Shown here in pieces: positions 52,101 to 64,000 of a stretch of DNA of 64,000 bases; the stretch's first letter is position 1; every line of letters starts with the position of its first letter. The notes below the pieces were generated by a model, which had not been told where the DNA came from, made no database searches, and was given only the letters and a program-made list of their open reading frames with translations. Source of the DNA: Anoplolepis gracilipes (Eukaryota; Arthropoda; Insecta; Hymenoptera; Formicidae); assembly GCF_047496725.1 (NCBI RefSeq), contig NC_132973.1:9412233-9476232 (forward strand), written 5' to 3'. The translations under genes and the position numbers were made by a program.

Positions 52101-55100
52101 CAGATTTTTGAAATTGAAATTATTTGAAAATGATTTTTTCTCAGCGAAAATCTCGAGGGAGATCATTATTTTTTTTCAATTTTTCAATTTTTCAATTCTC
52201 AATCATATTTTGTCATCATATATCTTTATAACTAACAATAAGCCTTAAATTAAAATTCTATTAAACTTTACTTGAACTTAACTGAAGAATGTAAGCTTTG
52301 GTAATCTTTTAACTTTCTTCATAAAAAGTGTAATGTCTGAAAAACTGTTCTTGTGTAACTCGCAAATTATTAATGTCTCAACGTTTTTTCTGAAGAAAGG
52401 TCGTTTCCAAAACGTTTTTAAATGATATAATACATACATAATACAAAGATCAAGAAAATATACAGACAGTAGGAAAAATAAAGATACGAAGCAAGAGTTT
52501 ATAGAACATAGAAAAAGATAACAATAAAAAAATTTCTAAGTTTAATTGTAATTTTGATTTTGGGTTTAACTTAAAATTCTGGATAAAAATAGATTGACAG
52601 GTTTTGTTTCAAGACATTATAGATTATATAGTTATGTATTTAGATGTTTATATATATATATATATATTATATTTATTATGTTTTCTATATTTTTATAGAG
52701 TTATTTAGTTCATTTCAGTTTAGTTTATTATATTTTATGGGATATATTGGGATATATTTGGATTAGATTTGGTAGAATTAGTAAGCGTATAGTTTATAGA
52801 ATTCAAGATGTGAACTGGTTATATGGAAATACGTAAAACATGTAAGCGGGAAGCCATCCTAAGCCGAAAGGTAAGGATTAACATAAGAATAAATAATAAA
52901 ATAATAAAATAATAATAATAATAAAAGAATTTCTAGAGAAGAAACGGAAAAAAGTAGAGAAAAGAAAAAGGCAAGAAGAAGAAAAGAAATTGAGGAATTT
53001 AAAAAATGAAGTGGAGATTTAAGAGTTTATAAATAAGAAGAAAAAGAAGGCATGGAAGAGTGGGGAAGGCATAGTGCATTATGAGATTACTAGAAGAAGT
53101 GGAGATAAACAAAGAAAAAGAAAGGATCAAAGGGATAGAAGAAAAAAAGAATGGGAAGAAGATTTGGAAGATGAGAAAATATACGGTTAAAAAGATGAAA
53201 ATAAAGAAAGTAGCTGGGAGAGATGGCATATTTATGGGGACATTGTTATTTGCTGGGGGGAGGGGAACCGCTTAAAAACATGACTAATAGAGGTGATACG
53301 AAGAATATGGACAGAAGGAAAAATATCAAATGGAGGAAAAGTATAATCGTTTCATTACATAAAAGAGAAAAATCGAAGAATATGAAAAATTACAGAAGAA
53401 TCTCGCTTTTTTGTTCAACATATAATGCTGAAATTTTAAAGAATAGACTGAAACGAGAAATGAAAGAAAAAAAATTATTATCAGAAGGTCAAGCATCTAA
53501 AATTTAAAAAGAGCGCTCAACTAATGGATAAGATATGTTTTGTCATATTGTGCAAAGAAATAAAGAAAAAAATAAAAGAAGAGAAAGGTATTTGTATTAT
53601 TTATAAATCTAAAGGCAGCGTTTGATAATGTAAACGGGAGAAAACTATGGGAAATAATGGAGATGAAAGAAGTGAGTAAGGGTCTGATATGGAGATTGAG
53701 GAGAATTTATGAAGAAACTGAAACTATGATTAGAGCAAAAAATAGATTAACATAATATGTACGATATAAAAATGTTATTAGATATATCAAATATAATTTA
53801 AGAGAGAATTATAGCTACGTAATGTGTCTCGAATCTACGCGTTTCGTGAAATTTATCCTCAATTTATGACAAATTGAGGATAAATTTCACGAAACGCGTA
53901 GATTCGAGATAATCCTCAAATATGTGATTCGATAAGAAGTTTAACAAATTACAACGGACTTAGTATGTTGATTTATCTGATTCCTGAATATTTTAAGCGA
54001 GAGATAATGTTTAGGAAATTTTCCAGCAGTTTGAGCAACATAAATATAGGAGGAGCTGTAAAAACGCTCGACATTGAGCCGACGTTGATTATTATCGATT
54101 GCGCAATGACATTTTTCGAATTGTCTGACACGTTGTCGCTGTTACACGTGGCGCATAAATTTCCTCACGATACGTACGTTCCTCACGCGCGACTTTAATG
54201 TATCACGAAACTGCAGTGTAACGTTACGTAAGAGATAATCACGGTACTTCGCGATAAACAGAAACGTCGGCGAGTTTTTTTGTGTCTTGACGTTTACGCG
54301 TCTATTTCCGCGTTTTAAATAAAAAAACATTTATTTATGCGTGAATTAATTCTTTTTTTTCATATTTATAATTAATTAATTAATTTTCTATCGCCATGGA
54401 TACATCGCGACCTCTTTCCACGGGAAATCAACCCAAAATATCATGCAAAGCGGAAGAAGATAATCGTCGTATCAAGAAGTATTCTCTCTGTCGCAAATGA
54501 TAACGGACGTCGCTAGTCTTGTGCTTGACAGAAACATATACGTATCTTGTGCTCGATACAACTGTATAATTATTGTCCCCGGAGGTCTCTCGCGTATTTA
54601 CATAATCAACCATTCGACGGTGATAATACCTCCAACACAACGATTATGGATTTTGTTTATGCGATTCGTTTGTCTTGTGTAAAAGCTTAAGTAACTGTAA
54701 ATACATGACCTGACGTAAACGAATTAGAATCCCTTGTAAAATGAGGTGCGGCTTCCGCGCGTATCGTTCGTTTGCATTCGACGTTTACATAAATATTTGA
54801 CGTGGATAAATATATGTACCACATATTTGATAGATGTAAATTAATATTTTTTATAATATAAATATAAATGAATAAATATTTTTCTATAATATAAATATAA
54901 AATAGATAGATTGATTACACTACAGTAAGAAAAAAATTTCATTTTGAATAAAAAAAAATTTCTCCAATTTACGCTCGATTATTCAAACTGTATATTACAC
55001 TACCAACCTTAAGAAAGACCCCCAGGACGGCCAGACCATCAGAAGCTTTCGCAGCTTCGCCGAAAGTCTTGTACTTGCTAGTGTTCCAGTGCACCAGATG

Positions 55101-58100
55101 AAGCTGAAACAAACAGCATTTTCTAATGAATCTAAATTACGCGTATTAAATTTAATAGCGGACAATCAACTGGGAGGAGCGAAAAGACAGATCGACTGGA
55201 TACATAACAAGTGTTTAATCATCTCTTTAAACAATCAATTATGGAATGTCATTTTCTATACTATTGTATCGGCAAAGAACACTGATGATTATTAATGATG
55301 TATTATCTCGCTTGGATCCAATGTCCCCTTTCAATTTTAATTATTCTACTGTCACTTTTTGTCGAATGATGCATACAACAAAAAATTTTACATCGGTATA
55401 AATGATAATTGCATCCGAGGGATGGTCGTTAGGAGAATGATGTAAGCGGTTCGGTAACTGGACGTTGAAATTCCACGGAAATCCGATCGACCCGGTTTCC
55501 CGGATCGTCACGAGATATATCGTCGCGTAGAATTTTTTTTGATAAAGCGAACGCCATAAGCGCGCGTCCGGGACAGGAAAGATTATACTCGTCTGTGCAT
55601 CCGTTCTAAGTGCATGGAAGACGGACGTGGACAGCGATCGAATGCAAACTTATCGCGATCGCCAATTGACTCGCTAATGAGTTTGATTCGTTTAATTAAC
55701 ATCGAGCTTGTCTGAAAGTCATCGATGTTAAATGGCGCAGGTGGAAATTTCCAAAGAAATCCCAAGGATTGTTCGAGAAGAGAGTCTCAAATGCTTCTTT
55801 ATCGCTTCCATTGATAAAGAAACTTTCCACGCATTATCAATGATTAATATTTTCTTGATCGCAGGGTCAATAGTTGAAGTTGACTATTTGTGAAAGATTG
55901 CAAACACACTGTTGCATAGACGGTTGCATAATCGAAATGTGCAACTGCAATTTTGCACGAAATACCCGAACTAAAACACATTGTAGGGAACTTTCAAAAA
56001 AAAATTCCCGCGATGAAGATAAAGTCCATTGCGGAAATGTGTTCAGGAAATGCGCAGTTTTTTCTCAGTTAATTATCAACATCCTTTTTTACGATCCGGT
56101 GTTTGTTCGTTTATGAGAGTTCTCTCGATGCTCGCAGGTGGACACGCTGGTCTCGTTATCTCATTCAGCCACGCAAGTGGTAGTTTCAATGATAACGCCA
56201 ATTATTGTTTCCACTCCGAGTGCGTTTGTTGTTTCGCTTCTTCGCACTCGTAACTCGATATGCAGCTTTAAGTCCACGCAGTTGCCAGAGCGTAGAAAGA
56301 TCTTTGACACAAAGCTGGCGTATTTATCAATGTGACGTACTGACAATAATAGCGTTCTATTTATAAGACAAATAATGGTCGCATAATTATATCATTATAT
56401 CCGAGTAACAACGTCCATAAGTAGCGTCTTTATGCGCAGTTTTTATATTCGAGGTAAATAAAATTTTTTTTATTCTCTCATTGGAAAATTATCCGTTTCA
56501 TTACTCGTACATTTACGAATCATCGATAAAACTGGAGCTTCGGTGTGTCTTAAGGAAAATGATCACGCTAATAAATCGCACATGGCGACTCTTGGACAAG
56601 GTCGACACTGTCATAGCTCGCTACGAATGATAGCGAGCTATGACAGTGAATCATGCTCTCAACGTGGCTGAATTACAAATAAGGTACTTTGACGTACGCT
56701 ATTAAGTATGCGAATAAATAACATAAAAGTGAGATAATGTAATTAATATTCCTCATTGCCTTATAAATTTATTGAGAGGGCGGGTCTAACAGGAACTTAA
56801 TCACACATCGAAAGTTTGAACGCTCTCAATGGAATAATTTATACTCTACCTCTCCGGCAAAAGCCTGCCCGTCCACCGTGTGTTCGGATCCCCTGGAATC
56901 GCTGCATCCCCAGTGACAGTGGTACTGCTCTAGTTTGTAGACGTCGTCCATCAGCGGTCCGCCGCTCAAAACTGGCGACAAAAATCCAAGAAATTTCTTA
57001 TAATACATGGTTATAAAAAATAGGAATAATTAAGTAGAGGATTTGTGTAAAGATTAGAGCTTTTAAGCAAAATGTGAAAATATTCGAGCACGCTTTTAGC
57101 GAAGCGTCAGTCGTGCGGACTCTCGTTTACAGACCGCTCTATTATACAGGATACGCTTGATCAGCCAAACTACGTGGGTTGCACGGGGGCTATAACGAGA
57201 GAGGATCGTTGTTATCGTCTATATTACTCATTTGCGTTGGCGAATCGTGCGAATGAGACGCGTCGCGACGCATTTTGTCGCGCCTCGACTGTGATAAATG
57301 GTGTTTGCGGAAAATTTACCGCGCCAAAAACCGCGGAGATTCTCCGAGAGTACAGTGGGAAATCTAAAATTATTCCCCATGTGCAGCGGGAGCAAACATT
57401 GTAATTTTAAACCTTTGAAAAAAAAAAAAAAAAAAGAAACTGTTTTATAACAGAAACTTATTCCTCTATCTGTCAAATGTAACAATGTTAATAATTTCCT
57501 TATATGAATCAGATTCCCCTCGGAATTTCTTCACTCGCGGAAGATAATGAGAATTCTTGGCCGACTTGGCCAGGTCGTAATTCCTTTTATCGACATCCTA
57601 TCCCACCGATTGTTCTGTGTCACATATTGCCTTATAGAGCACCGCGCCGCTTCGTGCCACATATGAATACATCGCACATAATACGCCACGGCGCACGGTC
57701 GTCCTCATTTCGAATACGCCCCGAGCACTCGGAGCGAAGGTAAAAGCCCTCTCTAAGTGGCACGAAGTCGACAGTGAGGAGCCTTCGTTAAAACGATATA
57801 CCAAGTAGAATATATATATATCCATCTGTACACGCGCGCCCGTATTTTACGACCGTTATTTATGCGAGCGATATACTATTCCCTCTTCATCGTATTTTCA
57901 AAATAATCTGAGGTCTATTTGCAAAACGCAGAGAATGCCGCAAGACTGTTTCGTCTTACGTTGCAAGGTCCGAATTGTAAAATTATAAAAGATAAAAGAA
58001 TTCCGAGAGATGACCACGCTTGCGGTGGATGATGAGTCGTCGCAATCTGTCGCGTGCGGTTGATTTGTATCTGCGTGCGATGACATGACGTTCTGCGTTC

Positions 58101-58232
58101 GCGTCCGCGTCCGCGAATTGCGACCATCTACGTAGACGGGGCCTTCAGCTCATCTCGTTGCGTGCGGTTGATTTGCGGCTGCGTGTATGTACCTTGCGTG
58201 TGATGATACGTCGATTCTGCGTCTGCATCTGC

Positions 58233-58267
<35 letters not shown>

Positions 58268-59527
58268 AAATACCCATAACGACGGAATGCAGACGGGCCT
58301 TGATATATCGCGACAAAACGAATCGTGCCGCGAACCGTAGCTCTCGTTTCTTACGTAAGGCTCATGCATGATGCACGAAATTAATAAAAAGCATTTTCTT
58401 ACGTAAGTCGTTTATGTTCGAGAGAAAGAAAACACGCTTCTCTCATACAGGTTGCTCCGATTAAGTGACGACTATAACAATGAGTAAAAACCGCGTTCGG
58501 CATCGCTGGCAACGCGTTAAATGTTTATAGATGCGAAGCTTAAGATGGAACGCGAGGCCGTATATCGTAAACAACCATCTAAAATTATTCTGGATCACCA
58601 TTTGGACTTGGATGGATGAGCGGCGCTGCACCGATTTCGCAACACGTTGCATTTTCATTTACGCATTCGAGCTGCAATTTAGATTTTCGATCCTGGCGGA
58701 AACGAAAAAACTTCCGCCACCGATTGTCATTAAATATATGTATTGTTACAATGACAGCTACAGCGAGAGTCTCAGGCACGATTTTTTACATGACAATGAA
58801 AAAAAGCCGTGATGCATTTTTTTTTCAAGGAGGAAAGAGATTATATAAAAATAAATAAATAAAAAAATAGAAGGAGAAAAAGGCAAATATACAGAAAAAA
58901 GTAAGTGTCAAATCAAAACTTATATATTCATATGAACAATTTATAATCTTCTTAAAAGAAGAATTTAAAAATCTTAAATTTCAACAATATTATAATCTTA
59001 TTTCAATACTACAGTTGTCATTTCAAGAATAAAATAATTACGTTAACTCTAAGAAAATTATAATCCTCGATTTGAACATGTGTTATTTTCTATCCAACAT
59101 TTTTTCCTCTCCGTTCAAGAAAATTATTCTTAAATAACAAGAATATATTTTTCTTGGTTGAACTACTATATAAAATGTCTTGATCCAGGGAAATTTTCTT
59201 TGTTTACGCAATATAATCTCATTTCAAAATTTACATCTTGAAACTAAAGATATTGTCAAAGTAAGAATATTCTTTTTTTTCTGTGTATCTAAAAGGGAAA
59301 GGGAAATATCTAAAATGTATACTCACATGTGCCTTCGCCCGCAGCATCCACTCGCCAACAATAACCTGGATTAACCAGCTTGCGGGAAGCTGTAGCCGGA
59401 TACTTCCAACGCAACGGCTTGCTACTTAAAGCCTCGTGATCGGATTCCGCTCGTTTCGTCTCGATGTTTACTGGACTTTGCCTGGAGCCGGCAGCCATGG
59501 GAAATTTCGTTACCCACGTGCTGGGTC
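49146..59527 (-). CDS. CAH1: Alpha-carbonic anhydrase, CAH1 type (first exon missing)
   Basis: Zinc enzyme that interconverts CO2 and bicarbonate. Exons found: 59527-59327, 56971-56850, 55103-55008, 51944-51830, 49840-49662, 49214-49146, in frame, about 260 residues. One base plus roughly ten residues of an upstream exon are missing. Zinc ligands are all present: two in EQYHCHWG and one in LHLVHWN. RGSEHTVDG follows the first pair, GSLTTPPCNESVTWILF is the conserved active-site loop, and VINNFRPPMPLGNR ends the protein. No hydrophobic C-terminal tail or anchor follows, which fits the cytosolic CAH1 group. The proton-shuttle position (His64 in human CA2) is Tyr in PGYCWRV. Introns are large (1.7-3.1 kb) for a small enzyme and hold repeats. 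Exon 1, expected to end with a phase 1 donor, could not be found up to base 64000. Confidence 0.95.
49841..51829 (-). other. Carbonic anhydrase intron
   Basis: A 2-kb AT-rich intron, with one GC-richer patch at about 50820-51020 that has open frames on both strands. No exon or element supported. Confidence 0.6.
52440..52930 (+). mobile_element. Possible LINE/SINE end fragment with ATAATA tail
   Basis: A stretch ending in GCGGGAAGCCATCCTAAGCC, AAGGTAAGGATTAACA and then an (ATA/AAT)n tail near 52888-52924, the form of a retroposed 3' end. It directly precedes a reverse-transcriptase relic. Element family and left border are uncertain. Confidence 0.45.
53050..53757 (+). pseudogene. Dead LINE reverse-transcriptase fragment
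   Basis: Broken remains of a non-LTR retrotransposon in a carbonic anhydrase intron. Frames shift several times. One frame reads KKMKIKKVAGRDGI, the usual lead-in to the RT domain. A second (53223-53507) contains WRKSIIVSLHKREKSKNMKNYRRISL and, further on, RLKREMKEKKLLSEGQA. A third (near 53605-53757) reads FVDLKAAFDNVNR-like, then LWEIMEMKEVSKGL. These are consecutive RT motifs, so it is one decayed copy. It is AG-biased and lacks the catalytic YADD region. It lies antisense to the host gene. Confidence 0.8.
53828..53908. repeat. Perfect 38-bp palindrome with 5-base loop
   Basis: Left arm 53828-53865 (starts CTCGAATCTACGCGTTTCGT) and right arm 53871-53908 are exact inverted copies around ATGAC. 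It lies about 70 bp beyond the LINE relic and inside a carbonic anhydrase intron. Such perfect arms are young or maintained. It may be a tiny element, a recent inversion-duplication, or a hairpin-RNA source. Confidence 0.95.
55104..56849 (-). other. Carbonic anhydrase intron
   Basis: A 1.7-kb intron. Its only structured feature is the 18-bp hairpin near 56606-56648. Open frames on both strands look like chance. Confidence 0.6.
56606..56648. repeat. Perfect 18-bp hairpin
   Basis: CACTGTCATAGCTCGCTA at 56606-56623 and its exact reverse complement at 56631-56648, with a 7-base loop, CGAATGA. It is in the intron upstream of the third His-ligand exon. The stem is too short for a typical pre-miRNA. 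Confidence 0.95.
56972..59326 (-). other. Carbonic anhydrase intron with degenerate tandem repeat
   Basis: A 2.4-kb intron. At about 58045-58235 two similar units each start GCGTGCGGTTGATTTG, about 111 bp apart, and contain CTGCGTGTG/CTGCGTGCGATGA words. A T run (58234-58265) ends the array, and a poly-A run lies at 57418-57435. No exon seen. Confidence 0.6.
58234..58265. repeat. 32-base T tract
   Basis: A pure T run at the end of a degenerate tandem repeat; on the minus strand it is a poly-A tract and might mark a retroposed tail. Confidence 0.95.
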
Positions 59528-62500
59528 CTGCGACAAAGGAGAGGAAAATTGAATTAATACTAATCTATTACGTAAACGACAGACGAGTGTCGGGATCGAA
59601 AAGAATTCCGGCGAATCTACGATATGGCGATAATAATAAGCGGAAACCAAACAGACGCCTGATTATTCACTTCTTTTGTGTGCTTTGTAAATATGAATTT
59701 TTCATTGAGAAACATGTGTGCCAGCGTGATAATAACAACAAGATAATACTGCAGAATAATTAGTGATACGAGTTTTCGTTCAAATAAATTAACAAGGCTC
59801 GCATGCCAAGTTAGCGAGCGCGAAACAAACTTTTTTTCATATAATATGTCACATGTTGATAATTGATTGAAATTCGCTTTTATCAAAATCTCGGTCTATA
59901 TTTTTCACCTTCGATCTTTGAAAAGTTTTGCTTTTACCGCGTACAAAAATTCGAGAAAAATATTTGCAGAAGCAATAACATTTCCTGGTTTTACGACGCA
60001 TCAGCAAAGCGATAAATGACTTAGAGATAACCCATGCAAGCTGCAAATATACGTTATATATATATATATGTCAAACTTATATAATTTATCATGTCTTCAA
60101 CAAATGTTATGTGTTAAAGTATCCAATTAAAATAATTCAGGACAAACACGCGTCTGCAAATATCAATATTAAATTCGATAACAAACGTGAAAAAGCTAAT
60201 CAAGCATATTATTTTTAGTAATCTTATAGTTTTTTTATCAGTAATGTATGTAAAGTGTCGTCACGTTAATCTCTTTTTATCAGAGACCACGATCTCGAGT
60301 TATTTGCGATGTAATTTAGATGTCGAACAAGTTCTAACGTACGAAAGGTTGGAAATGGCCACGAAAATCGCGTCGTGCGAATTAAATAGACATCGATTTG
60401 GAATAGACGTCGATCACTCAACACGAGAAAGAGACAACTTGATAATTTTTCTGTAATATTTGTAGCTATTATCATTTCAATGAGATCGCACGTGACAATT
60501 CTAAGAGGACGTGTGACATAACGTGCATCGCTAAACGCACTCGTGTTTGCAAGACTCGTGTCGAATAACTCTTGGACTTGCGACCAATTGATTGTCACGG
60601 GACTGAAATTACGCTAAATTAAATAATCGCATCTTCTTCATGTTATATGTAATATAAATCATGGTTATAGATAAAATTGAATTTCGAGAGAAAGAGAGAT
60701 TTAAGTCATCGACATTAGAAATCAAAGATACAAAGGGCAGGTATTAAAAAATTATTGTTAAATAAAAAAAAATTATTATTAATTTTTACATAACAATATA
60801 AAATCATATTAAATAATGAGACATTGTACGGATTTTCAGGCTGACGTCCTTGATCGTAGTATTTTTTGTATTTCGGTAAATATAGACGAGTAACATTTGC
60901 ATAATGGTTCGTAAAATTGAGAAACTTCGCGGAATGAGACGAATCAGTCATTCGTAAAATGTAAGAGCATGATAAAACCGTCTACGACATTGAGACCAAC
61001 ATCACGTGAATTCTTATTGAAGGATAGATGCGATAGCAATAAAACACGCCCGCAGCAGCCGCTTAACCGGTTCGGAAAGTATATATTAGATACCGGTGTT
61101 CGATATTTACTTATCGAACGCTTAATCAGCGACGATTATCAGCAGATTGCAACTGCCACGAGAATACTCTGAGATAAATCAGAGATAGTTAATTAATCTC
61201 TAATGTTTATTATTGCTAACAACGTAGCGTTTACGTGCAAAGAGCTTTGTCTATTTTTTGCGCCATTGAATAATTACAATGAATATTGCCTTCGATAGAC
61301 GTGACAATTCAAATGCTTGTGACTATTTCGGCCTCGTAGCAAATAGTTCGTTTGAAGGTTCGTTCAATCTTGTTGATGATTCAACGCGTCTCAGAAAAAC
61401 ATTATGAGGCTGAATACAAACCGGAAATCAGTGTAAATGTATTTGACAAAAAAGTTCCTCTCTCTTTCTCTCTCTCTTTTTCTCTTTCGACTTTACAATG
61501 TTTTCCTATCAAGGAGCTTAGTACTCTTTTGCACACGCGCGTGCATGTTTTTTTTCGATTTTATTATTATTAATGTTGTAATCTTGAGGCCATCAGTCAG
61601 TAGGAAACCGAATATTATATGTTACATATCAAAGATGGTCATTTAACAACAGAATGGTGTCACGTTTTGTCACGCTTCGTCGTTATCCTACGATTGCGAG
61701 CAATATTTAGATGTCTATCGTGGAATTGCTACATCATATTTACCTCACCCCGTGTACCACCCCTTAATGCGTTGTATTTGATAGTAAAAAATTTTTCTTC
61801 TTACAATATTTACGTCTCGCTGATCGAAAACTTCGACCTTTTTTTTCAAAAGAAATTCGGGCGAATAATTATTTCATCGATATGCTTTGAAAGATATATG
61901 TGGCAATTATATTTTAATATAACATATCTCTAGAGAATAATATATATAAATTTATATAAAATTAAATATTGTTAAATCTAAATATATATTTACGTTAAAT
62001 TATATTTAATATAGAAGCAAGAACAAGCTGTTCGTTGTGGAATTGATAATTGCGACCGGCAAATCAGTCACGTACACCGTATAGGTTTCACCTTTGTGCA
62101 TAATAAGCGCGAATGGCAGCTATCAGTCGGCAGATAATTTGCAAGTTAATCATCGCGACCGAAGGACGATGCGATTGACCGCGCTGCGCAGTTCAAGAGA
62201 TGTGATTTCTCCACATCCCGATTGTCTCCTGCACTTTCTTTTCCGCCGATTTATTCCTCACAACAGCGTTATAAGATACACAAGTGTCTCGAACGCGCGA
62301 TTTATGTTACTTGCAAATGGATCAGTGAAATGTATGATCTTGTAATCTGTAACGAGCTGCAAATTTCTCATGGAAAGTGCGAAAGTCGTTTCGTGGGCGA
62401 GAGAGCTCTGCAAATAATAAAAGAAGCGTTTGTAAAATTACGCGGTTCCCTCTTGCGGAAAGGATCTATAAAAATTGCAATTTACGCTCGTAGGTGTCAA

Positions 62501-64000
62501 ATACGCCCCGCGTATCCGAAGCGAGAGGAGAAATGGAGTCTTTTTATTTTTAATGTAAAATAAAAAACATTTTCTTTTCTACTATTTTTATCTCGGATGA
62601 GGCTCGATTGAAATCGCATTCGCCTCGGTGGCAACCTAAATCGATAGAAAGCGCCGCGATATGTAGCATGTACGAGTATATAATATATACGAATGGCAAT
62701 CGGAGACCTTTTTATATAAGCTTACCAATTTTCATGAATTTTTCAAAGTTTCGGTCCTCCATTTACTCCCAAAATAAATCTCATCTCGGCTCCAATTTGA
62801 TTATACGATTTGCTTTAGCGCGTCGACTTTTTTCGTTTCTGATTCTTATAAATTACACAATATTCTCGAATCGATCGTGTAGGTAAATTCAGCAAGATAT
62901 TCCCGCATCATTCCCGCAGGTATCTCATATGTTAATTAAATAAGACGGAACATCTATCTTCGTTTATACGAGCGCGATCAAAATCGATGTTCCGGTACTC
63001 GTTAGAGAAACGGGCGGAATACGCAAATAAGGGGATCACCGTGCGTTACGTGACTTCGTACATACGGAGAACGACCTCGATAACTCAAAATCAAGAATTA
63101 ATTTACAAATGAATTATTCCTTTAAATATTTTCTTTCGCGCCCTATCGCTGTCTCTGAAAGAGTTATCTATGTATAAATAAGAGCGAAAGAATACAATAT
63201 TTCGCAGACAGAGTCGATTAACTGGTGCTCGATCGGATCGCTCGGCCTACAAATCGCGGGGCAAGATAAATTCTCGGGGAAAACAATCCGCTCGGCAACC
63301 CGCAATTACATCGCGGAACATCGTGGGAACGATGTTGTCTTCCGAATATAATTCACGACGATCGAATAAAACATCGATCAATCTCAAGCAACGAGGCACC
63401 TCGCACATGAGCCTCGGCCAAGCCGCGCGGGAGTCAAATAACTTAATCATCCCTCTACGAGGGACACCCCTCTTTCGTCTCATTTTTGGCACCGGGCCGA
63501 TCCCGGGGACGCATGCAAATCACGATACTCGGTGCGCTTCACTCTCGCTCTCTCTCTCTCTCTCTTTTTCTTTCTTGCAATCGGCGAAAAGATAGCGCTG
63601 ACAAATTGACTCGAGATTAAGGACGTTTCGGGGGCATGCACGGCAACCCCGACGGAACAAAGTGAAACTGGGTCTGCGACCCCCCGCGTTCGTGTGCGTA
63701 TCGCTGCACGTCCGTGTACGTGTGTCCGTGCGCGCCTGTACTTTCCGCGGGAACAGGTGCATCGGCCTACGGAAGAAAACTATTGATTTTCATTTACCCG
63801 CGGAGAGTCGTGTGGCCCCCTCGTGTGCTCGACGAAGGCTACGGGGGAAAGCACCTCTCCCCCGTCGCTTGGCACGGCTCGTTCGCCCTGCATTCGAGCG
63901 AGAAGACAATGGCCCCAGGTCAGTGAGCCTGTGACGGTGCCATTCGGAAATCGAATTGAAATCGACCGCCAAAAATGAGCGCAAAGACGAGAAAATGGGA
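59528..64000 (-). other. Upstream part of the carbonic anhydrase gene
   Basis: Expected to contain the first intron and perhaps the first exon. I could not identify the exon with the usual W-G-Y start. Short ATG-plus-phase-1-donor candidates exist (for example ATG AAA ATT G/GTAAGC near 62730), but nothing selects between them. From about 63240 the base composition turns GC- and CpG-rich, with a CT microsatellite at 63544-63566, as near a promoter. The exon may lie right of the window. Confidence 0.5.

Larger units (their letters stand above)
51945..55007 (-). other. Carbonic anhydrase intron with repeats
   Basis: Largest intron of the recognised part (3.1 kb). Besides the retrotransposon fragments and palindrome listed separately, the rest is AT-rich without coding signal. 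Confidence 0.65.

Noticed and set aside
62700..62760. ATG AAA ATT G before a GTAAGC donor as first exon of CAH1
   Set aside because: The phase fits, but other equally short candidates exist and the usual W-G-Y start is absent; cannot be chosen.
1..64000. CRISPR-like arrays, tRNA or rRNA genes, prokaryotic operons
   Set aside because: Searched by eye on both strands; only microsatellites and eukaryotic transposon repeats were found.

Overview
The window is a 64-kb piece of an AT-rich insect nuclear genome. It has spliced genes with GT..AG introns, long AT-rich spacers, microsatellites, and DNA-transposon and LINE debris. Gene content (membrane trehalase, LRIG/lambik-type receptor, a DM9 plus farnesoic-acid-O-methyltransferase-like protein, CAH1-type carbonic anhydrase, a short TMC) points to a holometabolous insect. 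A hymenopteran, probably an ant, is my best guess, but that is inference: no sequence was compared. There is no bacterial, plasmid or viral gene, and no CRISPR array, tRNA or rRNA that I can recognise.

Layout, left to right. (1) Trehalase, + strand, <1372-9094; its 5' exon was not found, and two competing splice donors give alternative C-termini. (2) A 7.5-kb gene-poor spacer with two small inverted-repeat transposons. (3) An LRIG/lambik receptor, - strand, 16649-22683, in 14 exons that all join in frame. (4) A divergent, GC-rich promoter (about 930 bp) with a CRE palindrome and paired CCAAT boxes, shared with (5) FAM98, + strand, 23617-25714. (6) RNASEH2C, + strand, 27648-28216. (7) A TMC-family membrane protein, - strand, 30399-32853. 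(8) A 1-kb non-autonomous hAT element with an exact 8-bp target duplication and a nested palindrome. (9) A DM9/FAMeT-domain protein, - strand, 35639-44177, whose tiny first coding exon encodes only Met-Ala-Val plus one base. (10) A CAH1-type alpha-carbonic anhydrase, - strand, 49146-59527, whose large introns hold a dead LINE reverse transcriptase, a perfect 38-bp palindrome, an 18-bp hairpin and tandem repeats; its first exon was not found.

The genes do not form one pathway. They are independent metazoan genes: trehalose hydrolysis, a receptor of the LRIG family, RNA ligation/mRNP work (FAM98), ribonucleotide excision (RNase H2), a TMC membrane protein, a soluble DM9/FAMeT protein, and CO2 hydration. 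The exon maps were built by hand from splice sites, phase and protein continuity. All seven models keep an open frame, apart from the missing first exons of trehalase and carbonic anhydrase.

I found no convincing novel multi-gene system. The most checkable new observations are the trehalase tail switch (hydrophobic end versus a basic cytoplasmic tail with a YTEL sorting-type motif), the PDZ-type C-terminus of the LRIG protein, the perfect 38-bp palindrome beside the LINE relic, and the intact-ended hAT element.
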